From Streptomyces sp. CNQ-509 (GTDB lineage: Bacteria > Actinomycetota > Actinomycetes > Streptomycetales > Streptomycetaceae): 64,000 nt of DNA. The position numbers and the translations under genes are program-made. Of this stretch, positions 8,362 through 18,500 are shown piece after piece. Location of the stretch: contig NZ_CP011492.1 of NCBI RefSeq assembly GCF_001011035.1, positions 310,001-374,000 of the forward strand. Reading direction: 5' to 3'. Each line of letters begins with the position of its first letter. Positions within the stretch are counted from its first letter, which is position 1. The notes beneath the pieces were generated by a model. The model saw nothing but the letters and a program-made list of their open reading frames with translations, had not been told where the DNA came from and ran no database searches.

Positions 8362-8928
8362 GTGATGTTCGACAGTCACGTTGCGATGCTGCTCGACGTA
8401 TCGGCCGCTCTCGTGAACACGCTCACGGACGGCACCGCCCGCGGCCGCCCCTACACCGCACCGCGCGACGGTGACCTGCCCATCGCGGTCGCCACCGCCC
8501 TTCCCGGCGAAGCCCGGGTCGACCCCGCGGCGGCGGCCTACCTTGGCCGCACCGCCGCACAGCTACGCACCGTCTTCGAAGCCGTGGAGAAGCAGCGCAT
8601 CGACACCGCCGCCGACCATCTCAACTCCCTCCTGCGCGCCACCGGCGCCCGCCCCCAACTGGACCGCGTACCCGGCGAACCCTGGCAGGTCCACTTCCAC
8701 GGCGCCGACGACACCCTCGCCGTCGGCTGGAGCGCCGGCTGCGCCACCGCCCTCGCCCTCGCCGTCGGCAGCGACCTCGCCGGCCGCCTCGGCGTCTGCC
8801 AAGCCCCCCGCTGCGACCGCGTGTACGTCGACACCTCCCGCAACGCGGCACGCCGGTTCTGCTCCACCGCCTGCCAAAGCCGCGTCAAAGCCGCCGCCTT
8901 CCGCGCCCGCCACACCCCCAGCCGCTGA
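8362..8928 (+). CDS. CGNR zinc-finger (ABATE-domain) putative regulator
   Basis: A 188-residue protein. The N-terminal part (FDSHVAMLLDVSAALVNTLT) fits the ABATE domain that precedes CGNR fingers. The C-terminus has the finger CQAPRCDRVYVDTSRNAARR followed by FCSTACQSR, giving the Cys pairs and basic stretch expected for zinc and DNA binding. GAAGGAG at 8344–8350 favours the GTG at 8362 or the ATG at 8365; an ATG at 8329 is also in frame. The divergent MFS gene is the probable target. Confidence 0.85.
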   Translation: MMFDSHVAMLLDVSAALVNTLTDGTARGRPYTAPRDGDLPIAVATALPGEARVDPAAAAYLGRTAAQLRTVFEAVEKQRIDTAADHLNSLLRATGARPQLDRVPGEPWQVHFHGADDTLAVGWSAGCATALALAVGSDLAGRLGVCQAPRCDRVYVDTSRNAARRFCSTACQSRVKAAAFRARHTPSR

Positions 8929-9240
8929 CCCGCATCGGCCGGGCGGACCGGGGCTCCGCGGCGACATGCCGCCGCGAGGACCGGCGCAGGCGTCGCCGGG
9001 ATAGACCCGCTGGCCTGGGCTGATCGGTTTCCGTGGTGGAGCTTGACCCCATCAGCGGCCGCCCAGACTTACCGCATGCCGTGCCTCGGGGGAGGCTGTC
9101 GAGGACTGTGATCTGGTGGTTTATCAGGTACAGCGAGTGTTGCTCAGGTCTGGTCATCTTTCGTGAGCAGAGATCGGGTTCGGTGAGCGTTGGCATGTGG
9201 CGATACGGGAGCGTCCGCTTGTGCCGCTAGCCGGGTTGCA
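8929..9240. other. Gene-free stretch
   Basis: About 310 bp between the CGNR gene and the broken qatD. No start with a ribosome site and no convincing repeat or hairpin. It probably represents decayed DNA downstream of the former qat locus. Confidence 0.4.
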
Positions 9241-9965
9241 TCAGCGGATTTGCAGGAAGCGCAGCTGGTTGTCGTGGAGCTGGCGGGTGGCGTGTTCGGG
9301 AGTGAGAGCCCACTGGGTGGCGAGGCGGGAAGATCTGCCGGGCGGGCTGGTCGTCTGCCCTGGCGGGCGAAGGGGCCGTCGGTCTCCAGAAGGATACGGT
9401 CGGCGGGAACGGCGTCGATCAGAGTGCGGCCCTTGGCCGATGCGGTCATCGCGGGATTGATGGAGAACCACAGTCCTGCGGCCAGGGCTTCATCGACCAG
9501 GGCTAGAGGGCCGGTGTACCAATGCAGGATTGCCGCCGCGGCGCTGGCTTGTGCTAGGCGTGAGATGGTGTCCTCTTCGGCGCCGCGGCTGTGGACGGTC
9601 ATGGGCAGGGCGCGGGCGCGGGGATCGGCGAGCACGGTTTCGAAGACCCTGAGCTGGGCGCGGCGGGTTTTGCGTCCGGTGGGGGAGTAGTCGAGGCCGA
9701 TTTCGCCGATCCAGGTGGCCTCGGGCGGCATGCGCAGGAAGCGCGCCAGGTCTGCGGGGGCGAAGTCGCGGGCTCGTAGCGGGTGCATGCCCAGGGCGGC
9801 GTGGACGCCGGGTCGTCGGCCGAGTCGGGTGCGTAGCAGCCGATACTCACCGGGATCCTCGGTGACGGCCACGACATCGACTGAGGCGTCAGTGGCCTGG
9901 CGCAGGACGGCGACGGGATCGCTGTAGCCGGTCAGGTGGCAGTGGCTGTCCAGCAGGGGGGTCAC
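9241..9965 (-). pseudogene. qatD: TatD-family nuclease of a Qat anti-phage system, frameshifted near C-terminus
   Basis: A GTG at 9965 overlaps the stop of qatC by 4 bp. TatD hallmarks are in order: DSHCHLTGY (metal HxH), GEIGLDY, MTVHSRGAE, LHWYTG and LLETDGPF. It differs from housekeeping TatD in its LHWYTGPLALVDEAL and FSINPAMT segments, as in the Qat subfamily. One base is missing near 9326: the frame reads ARPADLP, and the expected LATQWALTPEHATRQLHDNQ continues in the next frame to a stop at 9241. Only the last 28 residues are affected, but partner genes are also lost, so the system is probably dead. Confidence 0.75.
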
Positions 9966-10690
9966 GAGTGCCGCTCCAGCAGCCGGGCCAGTTGCCCGTG
10001 GGCGCCGGCCGTGATCCAGGTGCGGATCTCTCTGCCCCCGCGCCGCCAGACATCGATGAACGCCTGGTGCTCGCCGCGCGGCAGTGGGCCGTTGCGCAGG
10101 ATGCCGTTCGCGGGTCGGCCGGGTCGGGTGCCGGCCGGCACGGCGCGCAGGCCGGCGCTGCGGTCGGAGCCCTGATCGAGGAGTGCAGGATCGGTCAATG
10201 CGTCCCACGCGTAGTGTTCGGCCCGATCCCAGCCGGCCCGGGCCATCGCTGCTCGGCGGATCAGGCAGGGGAAGCAGTAGCCGCAGTTTCCTCGGGGCCG
10301 CTCGGCGTACCGGGCGGCCTCCGGACGCGAGCAGGAGATGCTGTGCGGTGCGAGTTCGCGAAGAAGAGGCTGGTTACGGCTGCCGGTGAGCATCTCGCCC
10401 TTCGTCTTCAGGCGATAGGGGTTGACCAGGCGGTTGGGCATGCCGATCGCCTGTGTGACCTGGGCGAGCAGCCCCAGGTAGTGCGGATGGGTGGTGCGGG
10501 TGCTGAAGCTCCCGGCCCGGGCCCGGGTCAGGGGCACGTTGAGGCTGATGTAGCCGTTTTCGGGCAGATAGACCGGGATATGCGGGCCGATCGAGGAGGC
10601 GACCGCAAGGGCAGTGCACAAGAACATCAGCGACCGCGAGCGTGTGGTGGTCTCCCGGCCCTGCGGCAGCGACCGGGCCTGAAGCGGTTG
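9962..10690 (-). pseudogene. qatC: QueC-like protein of a Qat anti-phage system, N-terminal half missing
   Basis: From a frame open upstream of 10627, the sequence reads TTRSRSLMFLCTALAVASSI, then YLPENGYISLNVPLTRARA and TTHPHYLGLLAQVTQAIG, and ends with a zinc-binding NCGYCFPCLIRRAAM. These match the C-terminal half of QatC, a QueC-like ATP-dependent enzyme of the Qat (QueC, ATPase, TatD) defence system. The ATP pyrophosphatase loop and the first half are gone, and qatA and qatB are not upstream; a DUF1990 gene on the other strand begins at 10765. The 5' limit of the remnant is approximate. It is followed by qatD with a GTGA overlap. Confidence 0.7.
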
Positions 10691-10751
10691 TGCGGGAGCT
10701 GAGCCGGAGCGTCCGCGGACGCCCCGCGGGGCTGCGTCGCCGGCCGGCGCG

Positions 10752-10757
10752 TACGCT
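10752..10757 (+). promoter_or_regulatory. Candidate -10 box, leaderless DUF1990 gene
   Basis: TACGCT, 7 nt before the GTG at 10765. Confidence 0.4.
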
Positions 10758-10764
10758 GCGGGGC

Positions 10765-11274
10765 GTGGACGACCTCACGTACGCCCCGGTCGGCGCCACC
10801 CGCGAGGGCCGCAGTCCCGCGGGCTTCGACTCCTTCGCCGTACGCACCCGCATAGGCGCAGGACCGGCGGCGTACCGGGCGGCGACCGAGGCGGTGCTGA
10901 CGTTCCGGATGCACCGGGCGGTCGGGGTCACCATCGACGCCGAGGGGCCGCGCGCCGCGCCCGGCGTGCAGCTCGTCGTCGGCCTCGGCCGGCGGCCGCT
11001 GCGCATCCTCGCGCCCTGCCGCGTGGTGTGGGCGGAACGGGGCGAGCGGCGCGGCGGGTTCGGGTACGGAACGCTGCCCGGGCACCCGGAGACGGGTGAG
11101 GAGGCGTTCGTCGTGGAGTGGGCGGACGACGGCGCCGTCTGGCTCACCGTCACGGCGTACAGCCGTCCGGCCGCGCGGTGGGTGGCAACCATGGGACCGC
11201 TCCTCGGCGTCTTCCAGCGCGGGTACGCGCGGCGCTGCGGCCGGGTGCTGCGGCGGCTCGCGAACGTCGGCTGA
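10765..11274 (+). CDS. DUF1990 family protein
   Basis: A 169-residue protein. The family signature begins immediately (LTYAPVGAT) and continues with FRMHRAVGVTI, the GFGYGTLPGHPETGEEAFVV core, and a terminal PLLGVFQRGYARRCGRVLRR helix. The fold is probably a lipocalin/START-like cup, but no biochemical function is established for the family that I know of. I place the start at the GTG at 10765 because upstream codons are Arg-rich and unrelated, and TACGCT lies 7 nt before it. It abuts the broken qatC on the other strand. Confidence 0.8.
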   Translation: MDDLTYAPVGATREGRSPAGFDSFAVRTRIGAGPAAYRAATEAVLTFRMHRAVGVTIDAEGPRAAPGVQLVVGLGRRPLRILAPCRVVWAERGERRGGFGYGTLPGHPETGEEAFVVEWADDGAVWLTVTAYSRPAARWVATMGPLLGVFQRGYARRCGRVLRRLANVG

Positions 11275-11363
11275 AAACTGCCCTCATAGGTCCGATTCAC
11301 CCTTTACCATCCGGTCACAGCTCGTTCTTGATCACGCAATACCCGTCCGGAAAGCTGGAGTTC

Positions 11364-12029
11364 ATGGCCGATCACACCGCACCGAGGGGGCACGGCCCGC
11401 GGCGCGCGTCCGCGGCGCCCGGTCCGTACACGATCGCCGCCGTCCTCCGGGCGGGTGGCAGGGCCCACCCCGTGACGGACCGCCGTCCGGGGGCGCGCCC
11501 GCCGCGCCGCCGGGACGCGCCGGGGCCGCGGGCGGCCAGCCCCCTCACGGTCCGCGAGGCCGGGCCCGGGGACCACGACGCCGCGCTGGCGCTGCACCGG
11601 CGCTGCTCCCGGCGGACCCTGGCCATGCGCTACCAGGGCCCGCCCGACGAGGCCGACGGCTATCTGCGGCACCTGCTGAGCCCGCACTTCGGCCGGACGC
11701 TGGCGGTGCAGACGGCCGGCGGCCTGCTGGTCGCCCTCGGGCACCTGCTGTGGGACGACGACGAGGCCGAGTTGGCGGTGCTCGTGGAGGACGCCTGGCA
11801 GCGCCGCGGTCTCGGCACCGACCTGCTGCGCCGGCTGCTGACGACGGCCGCGGGCATGGGCTACGGCAGCGTGTACGTGGTGACGCGGTCGCTGGACGCC
11901 GCCATGGACGCCACCCTGCGCAAGGCGGGCGTCCCGCTGGAGTACCAGGTGGAGGGCGCCACGCTCGTCGTCACCGCGCGCCTCGACGAGCGGCTCACCT
12001 CCGCGGTGGGTCCCGCCGGACCGCGCTGA
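11364..12029 (+). CDS. GNAT-family N-acetyltransferase
   Basis: A 221-residue protein with CTGGAG just before the ATG at 11364. The first 60 residues are basic and disordered. From LTVREAGPGDHDAAL the GNAT fold follows, with the acetyl-CoA loop VEDAWQRRGLGTDLLRRLLT at about residues 147–166. It resembles the small Streptomyces GNAT proteins related to the acetyltransferase domain of Pat enzymes, but no cyclic-nucleotide domain is present. Its 3' end overlaps the convergent trans-sulfuration gene by 35 bp. The acceptor is unknown. Confidence 0.85.
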   Translation: MADHTAPRGHGPRRASAAPGPYTIAAVLRAGGRAHPVTDRRPGARPPRRRDAPGPRAASPLTVREAGPGDHDAALALHRRCSRRTLAMRYQGPPDEADGYLRHLLSPHFGRTLAVQTAGGLLVALGHLLWDDDEAELAVLVEDAWQRRGLGTDLLRRLLTTAAGMGYGSVYVVTRSLDAAMDATLRKAGVPLEYQVEGATLVVTARLDERLTSAVGPAGPR

Positions 12030-13197
12030 CGGCGGCCCGGCCCGCCTCCGCGGCCGGGTCCGGCTCCCCGGCCGCGTCGAGCGCCGCGCCGAGGTCCGCC
12101 CACAGGTCGTCCACGTCCTCGAGGCCGACCGACATCCGCAGCAGCCGCTCGCCGATGCCGCCCGAGCGGCGGTCGGCCGGGTCGACGATGCGGTGGCTGA
12201 TCGAACCCGGGTGCTGGATGAGGGTGTCGACGCTGCCGAGGCTCACCGCCGGGGTGATCAGCCGGACGGCGCCGATGACCGCGTGCGGGTCGCCGCGCAC
12301 CTCGAAGGCGACCATCGCGCCGCCGAGCCGCGGGTAGCGCACCCGGGTCACCGCGGGGTGGCCGGCGAGCCGGCGGGCGAGTTCCGCGGCGGTGGCGGAC
12401 TGGGCCCGTACCCGTACCGGAAGGGTCGACAGGCCGCGCAGCAGCAGGTAGCCGGCGAGCGGGTGCAGCACACCGCCGGTGGCGAAGCGGATCCGGCGCA
12501 GGGCGCCGGCCAGTTCCTCGTCGCAGGCGATGACGCCGCCCATCACGTCGCCGTGGCCGCCGAGGTACTTGGTGGCGCTGTGCAGCACGAGCCGGGCGCC
12601 GTGCTCGGCGGGGCGCTGCAGGACGGGGGTGGCGAAGGTGTTGTCGACGAGCAGCGGGACCGAGCCGCAGGAGTACGCGACGGCCCGCAGGTCCGTCTCG
12701 GCGAGCGTGGGGTTGGCGGGGGTCTCGACGAGCACCAGGCCGGTGTCCGGGCGGAGGGCGTCGGCGACGCCGGCCGGGTCGGTCCAGGTCACCTCGGTGC
12801 CGAGCAGCCCGCTGTCGAGCAGGTGGTCGCTGCATCCGTAGAGCGGCCGGACGGCGACGACGTGCCGCAGCCCGAGGCCGGCGCGTACCAGCAGGCAGGC
12901 GCTGAGCGCGGCCATCCCGCTGGCGAACGCGACGGCCGACTCGGTGCCTTCCAGCCGGGCCAGGGCCTCTTCGAAGCGGGCGACGGTGGGGTTGCCGAGC
13001 CGGCCGTAGACCTGCGGTCCTTCGAGCGGGGCGCCGGTGGCGGCGAACTCGTCGATACGGGCGGCCTCGCCCCTGCTGTCCGGGGACGGGTAGGTCGTGG
13101 ACAGATCGAGCGGGGCGGCGTGCAGGCCGAGGGCGGCGAGGTCTTCGCGCCCGGCGTGCACGGCCTCGGTGGCGAGTGAACGCGTCGGGGTCTCCAT
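11995..13197 (-). CDS. Cys/Met-metabolism PLP-dependent (trans-sulfuration) enzyme
   Basis: A 400-residue fold-type I PLP enzyme. Diagnostic parts are PQVYGRLGNPTVARFEEALA, ESAVAFASGMAALSA (phosphate grip), LVETPANPTL, PLLVDNTFATPVLQ, and the lysine loop HSATKYLGGHGDVMGG. The C-terminal VSLGSVDTLIQHP is typical of cystathionine gamma-synthase and methionine gamma-lyase relatives. The exact reaction (synthase, beta-lyase or gamma-lyase) is not settled. The start at METPTRSL is preferred over an upstream Met. It diverges from an Lrp/AsnC regulator, so amino-acid-responsive control is likely. Confidence 0.9.
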   Translation of the reverse strand: METPTRSLATEAVHAGREDLAALGLHAAPLDLSTTYPSPDSRGEAARIDEFAATGAPLEGPQVYGRLGNPTVARFEEALARLEGTESAVAFASGMAALSACLLVRAGLGLRHVVAVRPLYGCSDHLLDSGLLGTEVTWTDPAGVADALRPDTGLVLVETPANPTLAETDLRAVAYSCGSVPLLVDNTFATPVLQRPAEHGARLVLHSATKYLGGHGDVMGGVIACDEELAGALRRIRFATGGVLHPLAGYLLLRGLSTLPVRVRAQSATAAELARRLAGHPAVTRVRYPRLGGAMVAFEVRGDPHAVIGAVRLITPAVSLGSVDTLIQHPGSISHRIVDPADRRSGGIGERLLRMSVGLEDVDDLWADLGAALDAAGEPDPAAEAGRAAVSAVRRDPPRR

Positions 13198-13244
13198 GCC
13201 CCGATACTGAAGCTCGTACGGGCGCGGGCGGGCGATGCCCGTGC

Positions 13245-13250
13245 TACGTT
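13245..13250 (+). promoter_or_regulatory. Candidate -10 box, leaderless Lrp gene
   Basis: TACGTT, 6 nt before the ATG at 13257, with no Shine-Dalgarno sequence between. Confidence 0.5.
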
Positions 13251-13256
13251 CGGCCG

Positions 13257-13727
13257 ATGCCCGATTCACCCGCTCTCGATCCGGTGGACCTGGAGATTCT
13301 GCGGGTGCTGCAGAACGACGCCCGGACCACCAACCGCGATCTGGCCGCCGCCGTCGGCGTCGCGCCCTCCACCTGCCTGGACCGCGTGGCCCGGCTGCGC
13401 CGCGCCGGTGTGATCACCGGCCACCGGCTCGCGATCGATCCCGCGCGCCTCGGGCGCGGCCTGGAGGCGCTGCTCTCGGTGCAGGTCCGCCCGCACCGCC
13501 GCGACCTGATCGGCCCCTTCGTCGAGCGGGTCCGCTCGCTGCCCGAGTCCCGCGCGCTCTTCCACCTCACCGGGCCCGACGACTACCTCCTGCACGTCGC
13601 CGTACGGGACGCCGCGGACCTGCAGCGGCTGGTGCTGGACGAGTTCACCTCGCACCGGGAGGTGGCCCGGGTGGAGACGCGGCTGGTCTTCCAGCACTGG
13701 GAGTGCGGGCCGTTGCTGCCGCCGTAG
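13257..13727 (+). CDS. Lrp/AsnC-family transcriptional regulator
   Basis: A 156-residue protein of standard family length. It has the N-terminal winged helix-turn-helix (LEILRVLQNDARTTNRDLAA, then PSTCLDRVARLRRAGVI) and the C-terminal RAM ligand domain (LLSVQVRPHRRDLI, HLTGPDDYLLHVAV). Family members bind amino acids and regulate nearby metabolism. The 59-bp gap to the divergent PLP enzyme makes that gene, and itself, the likely targets. The start is supported by TACGTT 6 nt upstream, which implies a leaderless mRNA. Confidence 0.92.
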   Translation: MPDSPALDPVDLEILRVLQNDARTTNRDLAAAVGVAPSTCLDRVARLRRAGVITGHRLAIDPARLGRGLEALLSVQVRPHRRDLIGPFVERVRSLPESRALFHLTGPDDYLLHVAVRDAADLQRLVLDEFTSHREVARVETRLVFQHWECGPLLPP

Positions 13728-13784
13728 GGCACGAGGCCGTTTTGGTGATGACGGCACCCGCCCCCGTGTACGAGGATGGCCCGC

Positions 13785-15470
13785 ATGCCCGACTCCACGA
13801 ACCAGCGAATGCCCCGGCAGGTGGCGGACGCCTACGTCGACGACCTGATCGACCTCGACCCCATCAGCGGCACGATGCTCGGCGTGCCGGAGAGCTCCCG
13901 GACTCTCCCCGACTTCTCCCCCGACGGCCAACAGGCCGTGGCCGAGCTGGGCCGCGCCACCCTTGCGGCCCTGGACGAGGCGGAGCGGCAGCCCGGCGCG
14001 GACAGCGACGCGGAGCGGCGCTGCGCGCGGCTGCTGCGGGAGCGGCTGAGCGCCGAACTCGCCGTGCACGACGCGGACGAGGGCCTGCGCGCCGTCAGCA
14101 ACATCCACTCCCCCGTGCACCTGATGCGCGAGTGCTTCACGCTGATGCCGACCGCGGGCGAGGACGACTGGTCGGACATCGCCGCCCGGCTGCGCGCGGT
14201 CCCGGCGGCGCTCGACGGCTACCGGCGGTCACTGGCCGCGGGCGTGGACAAGGGCCTGTTCGGCGGGCCGCGGGCGACGGCGACGTTCGTCGGCCAGCTC
14301 ACCGAGTGGTCGGGCGGGGAGCGCGGCTGGTTCGGCGACCTGACCGCCGCCGGGCCCGAGTCGCTGCGCGGGGAGCTGGACGCGGCCGCGGGCGAGGCCA
14401 CCGCCGCGGTGAGCGCGCTGCGCGACTGGATGCGCGATGTGTACGCGCCCGCCGCGGCCGGCTCGCCCGACGTCGTCGGGCGCGAGCGCTACGCCCGCTG
14501 GTCGCGCTTCTTCAACGGCGCGGACCTCGACCTGGACGAGTCGTACGCGTACGGCTGGTCGGAATACCACCGGCTGCTCGGCGAGATGAAGACCGAGGCA
14601 GCGAAGATCCTGCCCGGCGCCGCCACCCCCTGGGAGGCGCTGAAGCACCTGGACGAGCACGGCACCCACATCGAGGGCGAGGACGCCGTCCGCGAGTGGC
14701 TGCAGGGGATCATGGACGAGGCCATCGAGGCGCTCGACGGCACGCACTTCGACCTGGCCGGTCCGGTGCGGCGGGTGGAGTCGCGGATCGCCCCGCCCGG
14801 CGGCGCCGCCGCGCCGTACTACACGCCGCCCGCCGAGGACTTCTCCCGCCCGGGGCGCACCTGGCTGCCGACGATGGGCGAGACCCGCTTCCCGGTCTAC
14901 GACCTGGTCTCCACCTGGTACCACGAGGGCGTCCCCGGGCACCATCTGCAGCTCGCGCAGTGGGTGTACGTCAAGGACCGGCTCTCCCGCTACCAGTCGA
15001 CACTCGGCTGGGTGAGCGCCAACTGCGAGGGCTGGGCGCTCTACGCGGAGCGGCTCATGGACGAGCTGGGCTTCCTCACCGACGCGGAACAGCGGCTCGG
15101 TTACCTGGACGCGCAGATGATGCGCTCCACGCGCGTGATCGTCGACATCGGCATGCACCTGGAGCTGCCGATCCCGGACCACTCCCCCTTCCACCCGGGC
15201 GAGCGGTGGACGCCGGCCCTGGCGCAGGAGTTCTTCGGGATGCACAGCGGGCGGCCCGCGGACTTCGTGGAGAGCGAGCTGACGCGCTACCTGTCGATGC
15301 CGGGGCAGGCGATCGGCTACAAGATCGGCGAACGCGCCTGGCTGCGCGGCCGGGACGCGGCGCGCAAGGCGCGCGGCGCGGACTTCGACGCGAAGGCGTG
15401 GCACATGGCCGCGCTGTCGCAGGGCTCACTCGGTCTCGACGACCTGGAGGCCGAGCTGTCGGCGCTGTGA
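13785..15470 (+). CDS. DUF885 family putative metallopeptidase
   Basis: A 561-residue protein without a signal peptide. The key motif is HEGVPGHHLQLA at about residue 380, a zinc-peptidase-like HExxxxHH arrangement, followed by NCEGWALYAERLMDELG where the glutamate probably contributes to metal binding. The rest is helical, as expected for this family. Physiological substrates are not established. A purine-rich GAGGA precedes the ATG at 13785 with reasonable spacing; an ATG at 13776 is also in frame. It ends before a strong hairpin shared with the convergent sbcC. Confidence 0.88.
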   Translation: MPDSTNQRMPRQVADAYVDDLIDLDPISGTMLGVPESSRTLPDFSPDGQQAVAELGRATLAALDEAERQPGADSDAERRCARLLRERLSAELAVHDADEGLRAVSNIHSPVHLMRECFTLMPTAGEDDWSDIAARLRAVPAALDGYRRSLAAGVDKGLFGGPRATATFVGQLTEWSGGERGWFGDLTAAGPESLRGELDAAAGEATAAVSALRDWMRDVYAPAAAGSPDVVGRERYARWSRFFNGADLDLDESYAYGWSEYHRLLGEMKTEAAKILPGAATPWEALKHLDEHGTHIEGEDAVREWLQGIMDEAIEALDGTHFDLAGPVRRVESRIAPPGGAAAPYYTPPAEDFSRPGRTWLPTMGETRFPVYDLVSTWYHEGVPGHHLQLAQWVYVKDRLSRYQSTLGWVSANCEGWALYAERLMDELGFLTDAEQRLGYLDAQMMRSTRVIVDIGMHLELPIPDHSPFHPGERWTPALAQEFFGMHSGRPADFVESELTRYLSMPGQAIGYKIGERAWLRGRDAARKARGADFDAKAWHMAALSQGSLGLDDLEAELSAL

Positions 15471-15485
15471 CGCGGCGGTAGGACG

Positions 15486-15522
15486 GCGTACGGCCGCGGC
15501 CCTCGGGGTCGCGGCCGTACGC
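15486..15522. terminator. Hairpin between convergent DUF885 and sbcC genes
   Basis: Perfect 12-bp arms GCGTACGGCCGC (15486–15497) and GCGGCCGTACGC (15511–15522) with a 13-nt loop, between two convergent stop codons. There is no T-tract, as is common for actinobacterial terminators. It probably acts in both directions. Confidence 0.65.
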
Positions 15523-15563
15523 GCGCCGGGGCGCGTGCACGGGGTGGGGCGGGGCGGCGGCGG

Positions 15564-18500
15564 TCAGCGGTCCGCGGCCGTGCGGTGCCGTACGTACGAG
15601 CCCGAGCGGCCCTTGACAACCTCCAACTGCGTCGGGATGCGCCGCCGCAGCTCCGGTACGTGGCTGACGATGCCCACCGTGCGGTCACGCTCGCGCAGCG
15701 CGTCGAGGACGTCCAGCACCTCGTCCAGGGTCTGTTCGTCCAGGCTGCCGAAGCCCTCGTCGATGAAGAGCGTGTCGAGCCGGACGCCGCCCGCCTCCTC
15801 CGCCACCACGTCGGAGAGACCGAGGGCGAGGGCGAGGGAGGCGAAGAACGACTCGCCGCCGGAGAGCGTGGCGGTGTCCCGCTCGGTGCCGGTCCAGGCG
15901 TCCACGACGTGCAGCCCGAGGCCGTGGCGCCCCCGGCCGTGGGCGCGCTCGTCGGAGTGCACCAGCGTGAACCGGCCGGAGGACATCCGCGCCAGCCGGG
16001 CCGTCGCGGCGGCGGCGACCTGTTCGAGCCGGGCGGCCAGCACGTACGACTCCAGCCGCATCTTCCGCTCGTTCTCCGCGGACGTGCCGGCCGCGAGCGC
16101 GGCCAGACGGGCCACCCGGTGGTGCTCCCTACGCAACGGTGCCAGCCGGCGCACCCGGTCGGCCGCCTCGGCGGAGAGCCCGGCGAGGGCGTCGCACCGC
16201 TCGCGCGCGTTGTCCCCGGCGGTGGCGGCGCTACGCAGCCGGGCGGCGGCGGCCGCGAACGCCTCCTCGGCGGCGCCGACCGCGGCGGGCGGCCGGGCGG
16301 CAGCGGCGGCGGCGCGCGGCTCGGCCAGCGCCTCGGCGACGGCCGCCTCCTCGGCCTGCCACGCCTCCAGCCGCGCCTCCACCTCCCGCAGCGCGGCCGG
16401 GTCGAGGAGCGCCGCGGCGGCCTCCTCGGGGGTTGCGAAGCGGGCGCGGTAGGCGGCGTCGGCGACGCGCGCGTCGGCGTCCTTGCTGCGCTCGGCGGCG
16501 GCCGCGGCCTCGCGGGCGGCGCGGGCGGCGACGGCGAGCCGGCCGGCCAGCGAGGTGAGCTGTTCCGCGCGCTCCTCGACGCCGGCGGCACCGCCGCGGG
16601 CGGCGCGCACCTCGGCGTCGCGCGCGGCCCGTTCGGCAGTGAGCGCGTCGGCGCGGGAGGCGCGGGAGGCGGCGCGGCTCTCGGCCTGCTGCCGGCCGCG
16701 CACCCGGCGGGCGTGCTCCTCGTGCGCCTGGTCCAGTTGCTCGCGTACGGCGAGCGCGCCGGCGGCCAGCTCGCGGGCCCGGCTCAGCTCGCCGGCCACC
16801 CGCGCGACGGCGGCGGCCAGCGCCTCCCTGCTCTCCTCGCCCGCCGCCTCGGCGGCGGCGTCGCGGGCCTGGCGCAGCGAGTCGAGCCTGAGGGCGGCCT
16901 CTTCGCGGACGCGCTCGGCGGCCCGGTACGCGGCCAGCGCCTCGTTCTCCTCGCGCTCGCCGACGTGGGCGCCGTCCACGGTGGCGGGGGCGGGGTGCGC
17001 GGCGGAGCCGCAGACGGGGCAGGGCTCGCCGTCGGCCAGCCGGGCGGCCAGCTCGGCCGCCATGCCGTCGAGGCGCCGCTCCTTCAGCTCCAGCCAGGTC
17101 TCGTGCGCCCGCCCGGCGCGCTCGCCCGCGTCGAGGTGCGCACGCCGGGCCTCGTCGGTCCTGCCGGCCAGCTCGTCGCGGCGTTCGGCGGCGTCGAGGC
17201 GGCGGCGCGCGCCCTCGTGTTCCGCGGCGAGCTGTTCCGCGCGGGTGGCCGCGCCCTGGGCCTCGTCGACGCGGCGCTGGAGGCCGCCGCGCAGGGTATC
17301 CCAGTCGTCGAGCCAGCCCGCGGCCTCGCGCAGCACGTCCTCGTCGGCACGGGACTCCTCGTCCAACGCGGCGAGTTCGCGGGCGATCGCGGCGCTGCGG
17401 GCCGCGGCGGCGCGGGCGGCGTCGAGGGCGCCCAGCTCCTGCCGGGTGCGCGCCTCGTGCGCGTCGAGCTGGTCCGGGCCGCCGCCGGCGACCGTGCCGG
17501 GCAGCGCGGCGCGGGCCGCCTCCTCGGCCGCGGCGGCCTGGCGGGCCGCGGCGGCGGTCCGGTCGCGCAGCTCCAGGGCGGGCGCCACGGCTGCGGCGTC
17601 GCGGGCGCGGCGCAGCTTCTCGCCGAGCGCCGCGCGCTCCTGCCGCCGTTCGGCGAGGGCCTGCTGCCGCTGCCGTGCGTCGGCGTGCAGCCGCTGGAGC
17701 CGGGCGAGTTCGCGTACATCCTGAAGGTGGCTCGCGGCCGCCGCGTGGGCGGACTCGGCGGTGCGCAGGCGCAGCTCCGCGGCGTCCGCCAGCTCGCGGG
17801 CGGTGGCGCGCGCGACGGCGGCGTAGCCGAGCACGCCGTCGGCGAGGTCGGCCTCGCCCGGCTTGGCATCGTCGGGCGACCAGCCTTCCGGGTCGCCGGC
17901 AGTGGCCGGGCCGCCAGCCTGCCGGATGCGGTGGGCGAGGTGCAGCAGCCGCTCGTCGCCGTCGCGTACCGCCTCCTGGGAGCGGCGGCGCAACTCGGCG
18001 AGGTGGTCCTCGACGGCGGCGAAGCGGCCGGTGTCGAAGAGGCGGCCGAGCAGCTTCGCGCGGGCTTCCGCGTCGGCGCGCAGAAAGCGCGCGAAGTCGC
18101 CCTGCGGGAGGAGGACGACCTGGCAGAACTGCTCGCGGGTCATGCCCAGCAGGCGGCCGATCTCCTCGCCGATCTCCTGGTGCGAGCGGCTGAGGCCGCG
18201 CCACTCGCCGGCCGCCGGGTCGTGCTCGCGCAGCAGGCTGGTGGCCCGCTCCGTGGTGACGCCGGTGCCGTTGCGCTTGGGGCGGGGCTGGGCGGGCCTG
18301 CGTGTGACCTCCAGGCGGCGGCCGGCGAGGGTGAAGTCGAGCGCGACCTCGGTCGGGGTGTGCGGCTCGGCGTGGTGGCTGCGCAGGGTGCCGCCCTGGC
18401 GGACGCCGGGCACGCCGCCGTAGAGCGCGTAGCAGACGGCGTCGAGGACGGAGGTCTTGCCGGCGCCGGTGGCGCCCTGGAGCAGGAAGATGCCGGCGCC

